Shown in pieces: positions 27,079-36,376 of a DNA stretch of 64,000 bases. Below the pieces are notes generated by a model. That model was not told the DNA's origin, did no database searches, and saw only the letters and a list, made by a program, of their open reading frames with translations. Numbering within the stretch: the first letter of the stretch is position 1; the number at the start of each line of letters is the position of its first letter. The DNA comes from Bradyrhizobium sp. SK17 (lineage in GTDB: Bacteria; Pseudomonadota; Alphaproteobacteria; Rhizobiales; Xanthobacteraceae), in assembly GCF_002831585.1 (NCBI RefSeq), contig NZ_CP025113.1:4169001-4233000 (forward strand), read 5' to 3'. The position numbers were made by a program, and so were the translations under genes.

Positions 27079-28356
27079 TTACTCAGCCGCCTGCTTGCGC
27101 GGCGGATCGAGCGCGCCGGAATCGTGGATCTCGGCGACCTGGTGATCCGAGAGGCCGAGCACCTCGCGCAGGATCTCGTCGGTGTGCTCGCCGAGCAGCG
27201 GCGAGCGGGCGACGTCGCTCGGGGAGTCCGACAGCTTGATCGGGTTGCCGACCGAGATGTACTTGCCGCGGGTCGGGTGATCGACCTCGACCACGGTGCC
27301 GGTCGCGCGCAGCGACTGGTCCTCGGCGAGCTCCTTCATCGACAGGATCGGGCCGCAGGGGATGTCGTCCTTGTTGAGGATCTCCATCGCCTCGAACTTG
27401 GTCTTGGTCATCGTCCACTGCTCGATCCGGGCGAAGATCTCGTTCAGGCGCGGCAGGCGGGCCGGCGGCTTGGAGTAGTTCGGATCCGTCTTCCAGGAGG
27501 GCTCACCGATCACGTCGCAGATCTTCTCCCAGACCGGCGCCTGGGTGATGAAGTAGATGTAGGCGTTCGGGTCGGTCTCCCAGCCCTTGCACTTCAGGAT
27601 GCGGCCGGGCTGGCCGCCACCGGAGTCGTTGCCGGCGCGCGGCACGGCGTCGCCGAACGGGACGCCTTCGCCGAACTGGCTGTATTCCTTGAGCGGGCCA
27701 TGGGCGAGGCGCTGCTGGTCGCGCAGCTTGACCCGCGACAGGTTCAGAACGCCGTCCTGCATCGCGGCGGTGACGCGCTGGCCCTTGCCGGAGTGCGTGC
27801 GCTGATAAAGCGCGGTGACGATGCCGAGTGCGAGATGCAGGCCGGTGCCGCTGTCGCCGATCTGCGCGCCGGTGACGAGCGGCACGCCGTCGCGGAAGCC
27901 GGTGGTCGAGGCGGCGCCGCCGGTGCACTGCGCGACGTTCTCGTAGACCTTGCAGTCCTCATACGGGCCGGGGCCAAACCCCTTGATCGAGGCGACGATC
28001 ATCTTCGGGTTGATCGCCTGGATCTTCTCCCAGGGGAAACCCATGCGATCGAGCACGCCAGGGCCGAAATTCTCGACCAGCACGTCGCACTGCTTGATCA
28101 GCGCGGTCAGCACTTCCTTGCCCTTCGGGTTCTTGGTGTCGAGCGTGATCGAGCGCTTGTTGTGGTTCAGCATGGTGAAATACAGGCTGTCCACGTTCGG
28201 GATGTCCTGCAGCTGGCCGCGCGTGATGTCGCCGACGCCGGGGCGCTCGACCTTGATCACGTCGGCGCCGAACCAGGCCAGCAGCTGCGTGCAGGTCGGT
28301 CCGGACTGGACGTGGGTGAAATCGAGAATGCGAACGCCCTTGAGCGCCTTGGTCAT
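27079..28356 (-). CDS. frc: Formyl-CoA:oxalate CoA-transferase
   Basis: 425-aa class III CoA-transferase that moves CoA from formyl-CoA to oxalate, giving oxalyl-CoA and formate. Key residues match Frc: Q17 in HVQSGP, the catalytic Asp D168 in [11 protein letters not shown], and the glycine loop GGGQPG near residue 248. The length equals characterised Frc enzymes (428 aa). ATG 28356 follows CGGAGC. It lies 60 bp downstream of oxc on the same strand and forms the catabolic module with it. A CaiB/BaiF relative with another substrate is unlikely given that neighbour. Confidence 0.95.
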   Translation of the reverse strand: MTKALKGVRILDFTHVQSGPTCTQLLAWFGADVIKVERPGVGDITRGQLQDIPNVDSLYFTMLNHNKRSITLDTKNPKGKEVLTALIKQCDVLVENFGPGVLDRMGFPWEKIQAINPKMIVASIKGFGPGPYEDCKVYENVAQCTGGAASTTGFRDGVPLVTGAQIGDSGTGLHLALGIVTALYQRTHSGKGQRVTAAMQDGVLNLSRVKLRDQQRLAHGPLKEYSQFGEGVPFGDAVPRAGNDSGGGQPGRILKCKGWETDPNAYIYFITQAPVWEKICDVIGEPSWKTDPNYSKPPARLPRLNEIFARIEQWTMTKTKFEAMEILNKDDIPCGPILSMKELAEDQSLRATGTVVEVDHPTRGKYISVGNPIKLSDSPSDVARSPLLGEHTDEILREVLGLSDHQVAEIHDSGALDPPRKQAAE

Positions 28357-28416
28357 AATGTTTTGCTCCGTACTCTGGTCTGCCCCTGCACCCGCAGGGA
28401 GTGAAGGGTTGAGGGG

Positions 28417-30156
28417 TTACTTCTTCTTGCTCAGCACGCTCTGCGGATTGAGATTGCCGATGCGGCCACTCTCCGAGCCCGCCGCCGGATCGATTACCGC
28501 GTTGATCAGGGTCGGCTTGCCGCTGTCCAGCGCCGCGTTGACCGCGCGCTTCAATTCGTCGGGCGAGGTGGCGTTGACGCCGACGCCGCCGAAGGCTTCC
28601 ATCATCTTGTCGTAGCGCGAGCCCTTGACGAACACGGTGGTCGCCGGATCGTCGCTCACGCCGTTGACGTCGGTGCCGCGATAGATGCCGTCATTGTTGA
28701 AGATCACGACGCAGATCGGCAGCTTGTAGCGGCAGATGGTCTCGACCTCCATGCCGGAGAAGCCGAACGCGCTGTCGCCTTCGACCGCGAGCACGGGCAG
28801 GCCGGTCTCGACCGCCGCCGCGATCGAATAGCCCATGCCGATGCCCATCACGCCCCAGGTGCCGACGTCGAGCCGCTTGCGCGGCTTGTGCATGTCGACG
28901 ACGCCGCGGGCGAGGTCGAGCGTGTTGGCGCCCTCGTTGACGAAGATGGTGTCCGGACGCTCGGCGATGATCGCGCGCAGCGCGCCGAGCGCGCCGTGAT
29001 AGTCCATCGGCGAAGCATTGTTCATCAGCTTCGGCGCCATCTTGGCGACGTTGTCGTCGCGTTTCTTGGCGACGGTCGCGAGCCAGTCGCTGGGTGCCGC
29101 GCTCCAGTTCGCGCCCATGGCGTCGAGGAAGGCTTGCACGCAGGAGCCGATGTCGCCGACCACGGGAGCCACGATCTCGACGTTGGAATCCATTTCCTTC
29201 GGCTCGATGTCGACCTGGATGAACTTCTTCGGGGCCTCGCCCCAACTCTTGCCCTTGCCGTGCGACAGCAGCCAATTGAGCCGCGCGCCGATCAGCATCA
29301 CGACGTCGGCGTCCTTCAGCACGGTCGAGCGCGCCGCGCCGGCGCATTGCGGATGCAGGTCGGGCAACAGGCCCTTGGCCATGCTCATCGGCAGGAACGG
29401 CACGCCGCTTGTCTCGACGAAGTTCTTGATTGCCTCATCCGCCTGCGCATAGGCCGCGCCCTTGCCGAGAATGATGAGCGGCCGCTTTGCGCCCTTCAGC
29501 ACGTCGAGCGCGCGCTTGACCGACGACGGGGAGGGGATCTGCTCGGGCGCGGCGTCAATCACCTTGACCAGCGACCTCTCGCCGGCATCGGCGTTCATCA
29601 CCTGGCCGAACAGCTTTGCGGGCAAATCGAGATAGACCCCGCCGGGACGACCCGACACCGCGGCACGGATTGCGCGCGCGAGACCGATGCCGATATCCTG
29701 GGCGTGCAGCACGCGGAACGCGGCCTTGCACAGCGGCTTGGCGATCGCGAGCTGGTCCATCTCCTCATAGTCGCCCTGCTGCAGATCGACGATCTCGCGC
29801 TCCGACGAGCCGGAGATCAGGATCATCGGGAAGCAGTTGGTGGTGGCATGGGCGAGCGCAGTGAGACCGTTGAGGAAGCCGGGTGCCGACACGGTGAGGC
29901 AGACGCCGGGACGCTTGGTCAGGAAGCCCGCGATCGAAGCCGCATAGCCGGCGTTCTGCTCGTGGCGGAACGACAGCACGCGAATGCCCGCCGCCTGGGC
30001 CATACGGCCCAGGTCCGTGATCGGGATACCCGGCACACCATAGATGGTGTTGATGCCGTTGAGCTTGAGCGCATCGATGACGAGGTGAAAGCCATCCGTG
30101 AGTTCCTGCTCGGTGCCCGGTGCCTCGGACTTCGCAGCGGTATTCAGCATCGGCAT
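28417..30156 (-). CDS. oxc: Oxalyl-CoA decarboxylase
   Basis: 579-aa thiamine-diphosphate enzyme converting oxalyl-CoA to formyl-CoA and CO2. The N-terminal domain has [16 protein letters not shown] and the catalytic Glu in [10 protein letters not shown] (about E66). The middle domain (about 200-350) is the FAD-like domain that binds ADP in OXC. The TPP/Mg motif is [20 protein letters not shown] with NNDGIY (G-D-G/S-x to N-N pattern). The start has GGGAG upstream. It lies in an operon GntR-oxc-frc, 66 bp after the regulator stop. Confidence 0.95.
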   Translation of the reverse strand: MPMLNTAAKSEAPGTEQELTDGFHLVIDALKLNGINTIYGVPGIPITDLGRMAQAAGIRVLSFRHEQNAGYAASIAGFLTKRPGVCLTVSAPGFLNGLTALAHATTNCFPMILISGSSEREIVDLQQGDYEEMDQLAIAKPLCKAAFRVLHAQDIGIGLARAIRAAVSGRPGGVYLDLPAKLFGQVMNADAGERSLVKVIDAAPEQIPSPSSVKRALDVLKGAKRPLIILGKGAAYAQADEAIKNFVETSGVPFLPMSMAKGLLPDLHPQCAGAARSTVLKDADVVMLIGARLNWLLSHGKGKSWGEAPKKFIQVDIEPKEMDSNVEIVAPVVGDIGSCVQAFLDAMGANWSAAPSDWLATVAKKRDDNVAKMAPKLMNNASPMDYHGALGALRAIIAERPDTIFVNEGANTLDLARGVVDMHKPRKRLDVGTWGVMGIGMGYSIAAAVETGLPVLAVEGDSAFGFSGMEVETICRYKLPICVVIFNNDGIYRGTDVNGVSDDPATTVFVKGSRYDKMMEAFGGVGVNATSPDELKRAVNAALDSGKPTLINAVIDPAAGSESGRIGNLNPQSVLSKKK

Positions 30157-30222
30157 CGTCTCCCTGATCGTTCTTGTTCGGACGATCTCGTTGTCGTCAG
30201 AAGCGAGTGGACTCGAAAGTAT

Positions 30223-30954
30223 CTAAGTGAACAGTTCCTGGCCGTGCGCCTCGACATAGGCGGCAAGACCAAGCGTATGATCGCGGGCGCGCTTCTCGGC
30301 CAATTCAGTGTCGCGCGCTTCCAGCGCCTCGATGATCCCGAGATGCTCGGGCAGCGAGGTCGCGGTGCGGTCCTTGCGGCCGATCGTGAGCTGGCGATAG
30401 CCGCGCACATGCAGCAACAGGTCGTTGGTGAGATCGACCAGCACGGGCGATTCCGACAGCGAGATCAGCGCCTGGTGGAAGGCGATGTTGGCCTTGGAAT
30501 ATTCCTCGACGTGATCCTGCGGCAGGCGGTCGGCGCTGAAGTCCTTGAAGAAGTCGCGCAGCGACGAGATGTCCTTCTTGCGCGCGGTGGTCGTGATCAG
30601 CCGCGCCGCCATGCTCTCCAGCGCGGCCCAGGCGCGGATCATGTCGACGATCTCGGACTTGGTGCGGCGGACCACGATGATGCCGCGGCGCGGCACGGTC
30701 TTCACGAAGCCGTCCTGCTCGAGCATCGCGATTGCTTCGCGGATCGGCGTGCGGCTGACGCCGAGACGTTCGGACAATGCGCGCTCGTCGAGCATCACCG
30801 GCTCGGGCGTCGCATAGATGTCCATCTTGAGAATCGCTTCCTTCAAGGCCTCGTAGGCCTTGTTCTTGAAGCTCGTCTCCGGTGCGATCCGGACGATGGC
30901 GATATCTGTATCGGCCATGTTAGGCGACGCCTTGGTCTGTTTCGGGTCAGGCAC
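30223..30954 (-). CDS. GntR-family regulator (FadR/FCD type), probable oxalate regulon regulator
   Basis: 243-aa GntR protein. The winged HTH is at about 30-98 (LSERLGVSRTPIREAIAMLEQDGFVK), then a helical FCD domain with putative metal/ligand residues (EEYSKANIAFHQALIS; EHLGIIEALEARD). GTG 30954 follows GGAGGAG at good spacing; ATG 30918 is internal. It is the first gene of the oxc-frc operon and faces the CoA-ligase gene. Two copies of the 17-bp motif in the shared promoter suggest autoregulation and control of both directions. The effector could be oxalate, oxalyl-CoA or formyl-CoA, by context. Confidence 0.9.
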   Translation of the reverse strand: MPDPKQTKASPNMADTDIAIVRIAPETSFKNKAYEALKEAILKMDIYATPEPVMLDERALSERLGVSRTPIREAIAMLEQDGFVKTVPRRGIIVVRRTKSEIVDMIRAWAALESMAARLITTTARKKDISSLRDFFKDFSADRLPQDHVEEYSKANIAFHQALISLSESPVLVDLTNDLLLHVRGYRQLTIGRKDRTATSLPEHLGIIEALEARDTELAEKRARDHTLGLAAYVEAHGQELFT

Positions 30955-31011
30955 GACTCGTCTCCTCCTCTTGGAGACGTCTTCTTAGCAGAAGAAATTA
31001 CCTTGGATTTT

Positions 31012-31028
31012 TGGCATGCCAAATACCA
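31012..31028. promoter_or_regulatory. Putative GntR operator (oxalate regulon motif), site 6
   Basis: TGGCATGCCAAATACCA in the GntR/CoA-ligase divergent promoter, 58 bp upstream of the GntR start. It also contains the perfect 12-bp palindrome TTGGCATGCCAA (31011-31022), similar to FadR-type cores. Confidence 0.65.
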
Positions 31029-31093
31029 GAATGTCAAGGTGGCCTTATTTTTCGGCGTTTTCAGGCATTGCCCGACCTTGACAATTGCGTTTT

Positions 31094-31110
31094 TGGCATA
31101 CCAAATGCCA
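31094..31110. promoter_or_regulatory. Putative GntR operator (oxalate regulon motif), site 7
   Basis: TGGCATACCAAATGCCA, a perfect 6-5-6 inverted repeat, 25-41 bp upstream of the CoA-ligase start. Its centre is 82 bp from site 6, which would allow looping between the two. Confidence 0.7.
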
Positions 31111-31134
31111 CGAAATTGTCCCAGGAGGAAGCCG

Positions 31135-33264
31135 ATGTCAAACTCGAAGGATGCGGTCCGCAAAATTCTCGATGCGGTCAAGGCCGACAAGCGCACGAGC
31201 CTCACCGCGCCCGAAGGCAAGGTGGTCTGCGACGCCTATGGCATTCCGGTGCCGAAGGAGGGCGTCGCCAAGTCGGCCTCCGAGGCCGCGCGCATCGCTT
31301 CCGACATGGGTTTTCCGGTCGTGATGAAGATCGTCTCGCCCGACATCCTGCATAAGACCGAGGCCGGCGGCGTCGTGGTCGGCGTCAAGAACACGGCGGA
31401 CGCCGAGAAGAGCTACGAGACCATTCTGGCCAACGCCAGGAAGTACAAGGCCGATGCCAAGATCGAGGGCATCCAGGTGCAGCAGATGCTGGGCGGCGGC
31501 ACCGAGGTGATCGTCGGCTCGATCACCGACGGCTCGTTCGGCAAGCTGGTCGCCTTCGGCCTCGGCGGCGTGCTGGTCGAGATCCTCAAGGACATCACCT
31601 TCCGCCTCGCGCCCGCGACCAAGGACGACGCGCTGTCGATGCTCGACGGCATCCAGGCCCATGAGATGCTGAAGGGCGTGCGCGGCGGCGAGCCGGTCAA
31701 CCGCGAGGCGCTGGCCGACGTCATCGTCAAGGTCTCGCAACTCGTCAGCGACTTCCCCGAGATCGTCGAGCTCGACCTCAATCCGGTGTTCGCCACCAGC
31801 AAGAACGCGATCGCCGCAGACGTCCGCATCGTCGTCGACTTCGACTACAAGCCGCGCCCGGCGCCGCGCCCGACCGAGGAGATCGTGGCGGCGATGAGCC
31901 GCATCATGCAGCCGAAGGGCGTGGCGGTGATCGGCGCCTCCGCCGAGGACGGCAAGATCGGCAACTCGGTGATGAAGAACCTCATCAACGGCGGCTACAA
32001 GGGCGAGATCTATCCGATCCACCCCAAGGCGGAAGAGATTTTGGGCTACAAGGCCTACAAGAGCGTCAAGGACGTCCCCGGCGTGATCGACACGGCGGTG
32101 TTCGCGATCCCCGCGAAATTCGTCGCCGGCGCGCTCGCCGAATGCGGCGAAAAGAAAATCCCCGGCGCGGTGCTGATTCCCTCGGGCTTTGCCGAGGCCG
32201 GCGCGCCCGAATTGCAGGCCGAGATCGTCGAGGTCGGCAAGAAGTACAACATCCGCCTGATGGGGCCGAACATCTACGGCTTCTACTATACGCCAGCCAA
32301 TCTCTGCGCGACCTTCTGCACCGCCTACGACGTCAAGGGCCACGCCGCGCTGTCGTCGCAGTCGGGCGGCATCGGCATGGCGATCATCGGCTTCTCGCGT
32401 TCGGCCAAGATGGGCGTGTCGGCGATCGTCGGTCTCGGCAACAAGTCCGACATCGACGAGGACGATCTGCTCGCCTTCTTCGAGCAGGATCCCAACACCA
32501 ATCTGATCGCGCAGCACTGCGAGGACCTCAAGGACGGCCGCGCCTTCGCCGAAGCCGCCAAGCGCGTCTCCAAGAAGAAGCCGGTGGTGGTGCTCAAGGC
32601 CGGCCGCACCTCGGCTGGCGCCAAGGCCGCCTCGTCGCACACCGGCGCGCTCGCCGGCAACGACAAGATCTATGAGGACGTGTTCAAGCAGTCCGGCGTG
32701 ATCCGCGCGCGCAGCCTGCGGCAATTGCTGGAATTCGCCCGCGGCGTGCCGGTGCTGCCGACGCCGAAGGGCGAGAACATCCTGATCATCACCGGCGCCG
32801 GTGGCTCCGGCGTGCTGCTGTCGGATTCCGTGGTCGATAACGGCCTGTCGCTGATGGCGATGCCGCCGGATCTCGATGCCGCGTTCCGCAAGTTCATCCC
32901 GCCATTCGGCGCGGCGGGCAATCCCGTCGACATCACCGGCGGCGAGCCGCCGATCACCTATGTCAACACCGTCAAGCTCGGCCTGTCGGATGAGCGCATC
33001 CACGCGCTGATCCTCGGTTACTGGCACACCATCGTGACGCCGCCGATGGTGTTCGCGCGCAACATGGTGGAGGTGAAGAAGGAGATGGAGGCGAAGGGCT
33101 TCGTCAAGCCGATGGTCGCCTCGCTCGCCGGCGACGTCGAGGTCGAGGAGGCCGCCGAATATCTCTATCAGCACGGCATCCCGGCCTATGCCTATTCGAC
33201 CGAGCTGCCGGTCGAGGTGCTCGGTGCCAAGTACAAATGGGCACGCGGCGCGGGCCTGCTCTGA
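31135..33264 (+). CDS. ADP-forming acyl-CoA synthetase (ATP-grasp/CoA-binding fusion) in the oxalate cluster
   Basis: 709-aa NDP-forming acyl-CoA ligase. Residues about 1-230 are an ATP-grasp domain (FPVVMKIVSPDILHKTEAGG; EIVELDLNPVF). A CoA-binding Rossmann domain follows (about 255-380, GVAVIGASAEDGKIGNS), then succinyl-CoA-ligase-like domains with SSHTGALAGND, which carries the probable phosphohistidine. ATG 31135 has AGGAGGAA just upstream; the much longer open frame to 28888 is antisense to oxc. It is divergent from GntR-oxc-frc with two shared operators, so it likely activates oxalate or formate with CoA to prime the Frc/Oxc cycle. That substrate is an inference. Confidence 0.9.
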   Translation: MSNSKDAVRKILDAVKADKRTSLTAPEGKVVCDAYGIPVPKEGVAKSASEAARIASDMGFPVVMKIVSPDILHKTEAGGVVVGVKNTADAEKSYETILANARKYKADAKIEGIQVQQMLGGGTEVIVGSITDGSFGKLVAFGLGGVLVEILKDITFRLAPATKDDALSMLDGIQAHEMLKGVRGGEPVNREALADVIVKVSQLVSDFPEIVELDLNPVFATSKNAIAADVRIVVDFDYKPRPAPRPTEEIVAAMSRIMQPKGVAVIGASAEDGKIGNSVMKNLINGGYKGEIYPIHPKAEEILGYKAYKSVKDVPGVIDTAVFAIPAKFVAGALAECGEKKIPGAVLIPSGFAEAGAPELQAEIVEVGKKYNIRLMGPNIYGFYYTPANLCATFCTAYDVKGHAALSSQSGGIGMAIIGFSRSAKMGVSAIVGLGNKSDIDEDDLLAFFEQDPNTNLIAQHCEDLKDGRAFAEAAKRVSKKKPVVVLKAGRTSAGAKAASSHTGALAGNDKIYEDVFKQSGVIRARSLRQLLEFARGVPVLPTPKGENILIITGAGGSGVLLSDSVVDNGLSLMAMPPDLDAAFRKFIPPFGAAGNPVDITGGEPPITYVNTVKLGLSDERIHALILGYWHTIVTPPMVFARNMVEVKKEMEAKGFVKPMVASLAGDVEVEEAAEYLYQHGIPAYAYSTELPVEVLGAKYKWARGAGLL

Positions 33265-33289
33265 GCTTCTGATCCGTCGCATGCGACAG

Positions 33290-33321
33290 GCCGCCTCGGA
33301 CACCGTCCGGGGCGGCTCTTT
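33290..33321 (+). terminator. Rho-independent terminator of the CoA-ligase gene
   Basis: Stem GCCGCC-CGGAC / GTCCG-GGCGGC with one unpaired base on each side and an ACC loop, followed by TCTTT, 26 bp after the stop codon. Confidence 0.8.
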
Positions 33322-33472
33322 CATTGCATCGGCCGAGCTGAAACGTGCCGCCAGGGACGGGCGGGCAGGGAAGGCAGCGCGGCTCTTGCCTCCGTTCAGC
33401 TCGCGTGAGTTCCGCACTGCATCCCGTTATCCCCGGACCGGAGCCGGCTTGCCTTCCGCATCTGATGTGCTA

Positions 33473-33484
33473 CTGATATATCAG
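33473..33484. promoter_or_regulatory. Palindrome upstream of the fatty acid hydroxylase operon
   Basis: CTGATATATCAG, a perfect 12-bp palindrome 23 bp upstream of the hydroxylase start. This is a good position for a repressor site or a site overlapping the promoter. No regulator is adjacent. Confidence 0.45.
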
Positions 33485-33506
33485 ATAAACGATGGAGGAA
33501 GCTGCG

Positions 33507-34304
33507 ATGGAGTTGGCTGCAACAGTGATGACCGATCGCCAGCGCAAATATCGTGCGACCTACCGCGAGCGCGTGGTCGGCTGGTACAATGGCTGGCTGC
33601 ATGTCGTGCTGATCTACACGATCGGCTTCACGGCGCTGTATGTCTACCTGGCCAATCTGCATGACGTGAAGTGGTGGGAATATCTCACCATTCCCGTGGT
33701 CTTCCTGATCGCGAACTTCTTCGAATGGGCGGTGCATCGCTTCGTCATGCACCGGCCCTCGAACGTGCCGCTGCTGCGCGCGATCTACAGCCGCCACACG
33801 CTGATGCACCATCAGTTCTTCACCGAGGAGGAGATGCGGTTTGCCGACCATCACGACTGGCGCGTCACCTTCTTCCCGCCCTATGCGCTCGTCGTGTTCA
33901 CGTTGATGTCGATCCCGCCGGCGATCGTCGCCGGGCTAGTGATCTCGGCCAATACCGGCTGGCTGCTGATCACCACGACCACGTCGATGTACCTGATCTA
34001 TGAATTCATGCATTTCTGCTGCCACGTCGAGGAAAATGCCTTCGTGCGCAACATGCCGTTCGTCAACACCATCCGCCGGCATCACACCGCCCATCACAAC
34101 CAGTCGATCATGATGGAGCGCAACATGAACCTGACCTTCCCGGTGATGGACTATGTGTTCGGTACCTCCGATCTCAATCGCGGCCTGCTCGGCCACGTCT
34201 TCAACGGCTACAGCACGCGCTACGTGAAGACCGACATGCGGCGCACGGCGCGGACGCCGCGGGTCGTGGTGAAGGAGCAGCCGGTGCCGCATGCCGCAGC
34301 TTGA
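33507..34304 (+). CDS. Fatty acid hydroxylase / sterol desaturase-superfamily membrane protein
   Basis: 265-aa integral membrane di-iron enzyme. Histidine clusters fit the superfamily: HRFVMH (H77, H82), HTLMHH (H97, H101, H102), HFCCH (H169, H173) and HHTAHH (H192, H193, H196, H197). About four membrane segments lie around 31-50, 60-73, 122-146 and 151-166. ATG 33507 has GGAGGAAG six bases upstream; ATG 33492 does not. It would hydroxylate or desaturate a lipid (fatty acid, carotenoid or hopanoid-like substrate). First gene of a five-gene same-strand run ending with an alcohol dehydrogenase. Confidence 0.85.
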   Translation: MELAATVMTDRQRKYRATYRERVVGWYNGWLHVVLIYTIGFTALYVYLANLHDVKWWEYLTIPVVFLIANFFEWAVHRFVMHRPSNVPLLRAIYSRHTLMHHQFFTEEEMRFADHHDWRVTFFPPYALVVFTLMSIPPAIVAGLVISANTGWLLITTTTSMYLIYEFMHFCCHVEENAFVRNMPFVNTIRRHHTAHHNQSIMMERNMNLTFPVMDYVFGTSDLNRGLLGHVFNGYSTRYVKTDMRRTARTPRVVVKEQPVPHAAA

Positions 34305-34665
34305 ACCGAATCTCGCGGGTCTTGCCTGGTTCGGCCTGCTGTGGAGCGTGTGTTGCATCGGCTTCCTGCAACTCGCCGGCATGTACCCGCTGCGTGGCCG
34401 CCGGGCGCTGCCGATGACGCTGACCGTCCTGTGGGCGATGTTGCTGGCCGGCACGCTGGCATTCGCCCTGGTCGAGCTGCGCTGGACCACGATCGTCGTG
34501 GTGGGCGGGGTATTGTTCCTATTCTTGCCCGCGTTGTTCCAGGCGCTACCCGAATGGTGGCGCGACGGGCACGCGGGATTGCGCCTGTCGTGTTGTGCGA
34601 TGGTCGCGGCGCTTGCGCTGCTCGCCGGTGTCGCCGCGCCATCGTTGCATAATTGGATGATCTGA
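34291..34665 (+). CDS. Small integral membrane protein
   Basis: 124-aa protein with four hydrophobic segments (about 8-28, 40-59, 63-84, 95-116). No recognised domain. It overlaps the hydroxylase gene end by 14 bp and has AAGGAG upstream inside that gene, which indicates translational coupling. A partner or membrane subunit of the hydroxylase is possible, by context only. Confidence 0.7.
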   Translation: MPQLEPNLAGLAWFGLLWSVCCIGFLQLAGMYPLRGRRALPMTLTVLWAMLLAGTLAFALVELRWTTIVVVGGVLFLFLPALFQALPEWWRDGHAGLRLSCCAMVAALALLAGVAAPSLHNWMI

Positions 34666-34677
34666 AGGGAGATCGCG

Positions 34678-34875
34678 ATGCCCAGCCACATCAAGCTCAT
34701 GCTGTCGCTGGCGTGCCTCGCCACCGCGGCTTGTGGGTATTTTTTCATGGTCTATCTCGGACAACAGGGTCCGAGCTATGCGGTCGCCTTCCTCGGCGTG
34801 TTCGCCACGGTCGCGATGTGGATCTTCCCGGAGGTCGTCAAGAAGGACCTCAAGATGCGCCCGCCGGGATCCTGA
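34678..34875 (+). CDS. Small two-segment membrane protein
   Basis: 65-aa protein with two hydrophobic stretches (LMLSLACLATAACGYFFMVY and YAVAFLGVFATVAMWIF) and a charged tail (VVKKDLKMRPPGS). ATG 34678 has GGGAG seven bases upstream. 12 bp after the preceding membrane protein gene. Function unknown. Confidence 0.7.
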   Translation: MPSHIKLMLSLACLATAACGYFFMVYLGQQGPSYAVAFLGVFATVAMWIFPEVVKKDLKMRPPGS

Positions 34876-34915
34876 CCGGGGTCGTGACGTGATGCTGCTG
34901 CACAGGGAGGATGCG

Positions 34916-35224
34916 ATGGCGAGCTATACCGGGGACCGCACCATCGACGGCATTTCGGTGCAGGTCGACGGCGAGCCGCTGTCGCCGCATTACGATCAGC
35001 TCCGGCTCACCGAACACGGCTTTGAATGGAGCTATGAGGGGCCCGAGCCGGCGCAGCTGGCGTTCGCGCTGCTCTATCACCACCTGCGCGACGCCACTGC
35101 CGCGAAGGCGCTGCACGCGGCGTTCATGCGCCGCGTCGTCGCCAATTTCGACAATGAATGGGAGCTCTCCTCGGCCGATCTCGACGAGGCGGTCGCGGCA
35201 CTGCGGTCCGAACAGACGGTGTAA
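34916..35224 (+). CDS. DUF6166-like protein
   Basis: 102-aa soluble protein. The pattern (I)-x-V-x-V-D-G-x-x-L-x-P near the start, HGFEWSYEGPEPAQLAFALL, then a basic/aromatic stretch (FMRRVVANFDNEWELSSADL) resembles the DUF6166 family. ATG 34916 follows CAGGGAGG. Function unknown; 40 bp after the small membrane protein. Confidence 0.7.
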   Translation: MASYTGDRTIDGISVQVDGEPLSPHYDQLRLTEHGFEWSYEGPEPAQLAFALLYHHLRDATAAKALHAAFMRRVVANFDNEWELSSADLDEAVAALRSEQTV

Positions 35225-35260
35225 CCCTACGCGCATGCCCCCGGCGGAGAGCCTGTCCAG

Positions 35261-36370
35261 ATGACCCTGACCTGCCGCGCGGCGGTGCTGCATCGAAGCG
35301 GAACGCCGCTCTCCGTCGAACGTATCTCGCTGGCGTCGCCCACGCCGACCGATGTCGTGGTAAAGCTCCGTGCCGCGGGGCTCTGCCACACCGACCTCGA
35401 GGTGATCGATGGATCGCTGCGCTATCCGTTGCCGATGATCCTCGGCCATGAGGCGGCCGGCGTGGTCGAGGAGGTCGGCAGCGCGGTGCGCGACATCCGT
35501 GCCGGCGATCACGTCGTGCTGTCCTGGAATCCGCACTGCGGCCACTGCTTTCACTGCGACCGCGCGCAGCCGATCCTGTGCGAGACCTATCTCGCCAGGG
35601 GCGCAGAAGGCGTGCATTTCGACGGCAGCTCGAAGGCGCAGCTCGCGGACGGCGCGAAGCTGGCGCATCTGATGTTCCTCGGCGCATTCTCCGAATATGT
35701 CGTGCTGCCGGCGCAGCAGGCGATCGTCGTGGCCAGGGAGATCCCGTTCGACCGTGCCTGCCTGATCGGCTGCGGCGTCATGACCGGCGTCGGCGCGGCG
35801 TTGAATGTCGCCGAGATCGGCCACGGCGACACCGTGATGGTCGCGGGCTGCGGCGCGGTCGGGCTGGCCGCGGTGCAGGGTGCCCGGCTTGCCGGCGCCG
35901 GTGCCATCATTGCGGTCGATCTCGACGATGCCAAGCTTGCGCTGGCGCGGAAGCTCGGTGCGACGCATACCGTCAACGTTGCGCACAGCGACCCGGTCCA
36001 GTTCGCCAGGGAGGCGACGCGCGGGCGAGGGGCGGACGTCATCCTCGAAGCGGCCGGGCACCCGCTGGCGTTCCGGCAGACTGCGGAGGCGGTGCGGCCG
36101 GGCGGTCAGGTGATCTGGCTCGGCAAGATCGACGTCTCGCACGATGTGAGCTTCCGCTGGGGCGCATTGATGGGCGAGAAGCGGTTTCGCCGCTCGAGCT
36201 ATGGCGGCGCGCGGCCGCGGCGTGACTTTCCCTGGCTGGCGCGGGCCTATCTCGATGGCCGGCTCAAGCTCGACGAGCTGATCACCGGCCGCTGCACGCT
36301 CGACGGCATCAATGACGGCTTCGAGGCATTGCGCCGCGGGCGGTCGATCCGCACGGTCGTCGAATTCTGA
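35261..36370 (+). CDS. Zinc-dependent alcohol dehydrogenase (class III/aryl alcohol type)
   Basis: 369-aa zinc MDR enzyme oxidising an alcohol with NAD(P)+. Catalytic zinc ligands are C42 (AAGLCHTDLE), H63-E64 (GHE) and the Cys in LIGCGVMTG. The structural zinc is bound by four cysteines in HCGHCFHCDRAQPILC (C93, C96, C99, C107). The Rossmann motif is AGCGAVGLAAVQGARLAG. It closes the hydroxylase operon (36 bp after the DUF6166 gene), so it could oxidise the hydroxylated product; this pairing is inferred. Confidence 0.92.
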   Translation: MTLTCRAAVLHRSGTPLSVERISLASPTPTDVVVKLRAAGLCHTDLEVIDGSLRYPLPMILGHEAAGVVEEVGSAVRDIRAGDHVVLSWNPHCGHCFHCDRAQPILCETYLARGAEGVHFDGSSKAQLADGAKLAHLMFLGAFSEYVVLPAQQAIVVAREIPFDRACLIGCGVMTGVGAALNVAEIGHGDTVMVAGCGAVGLAAVQGARLAGAGAIIAVDLDDAKLALARKLGATHTVNVAHSDPVQFAREATRGRGADVILEAAGHPLAFRQTAEAVRPGGQVIWLGKIDVSHDVSFRWGALMGEKRFRRSSYGGARPRRDFPWLARAYLDGRLKLDELITGRCTLDGINDGFEALRRGRSIRTVVEF

Positions 36371-36376
36371 AAGCTT

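Noticed and set aside
28888..31134. Long in-frame upstream extension of the acyl-CoA ligase
   Set aside because: It runs antisense through oxc and GntR and has no homology; the ligase starts at 31135 after AGGAGGAA.
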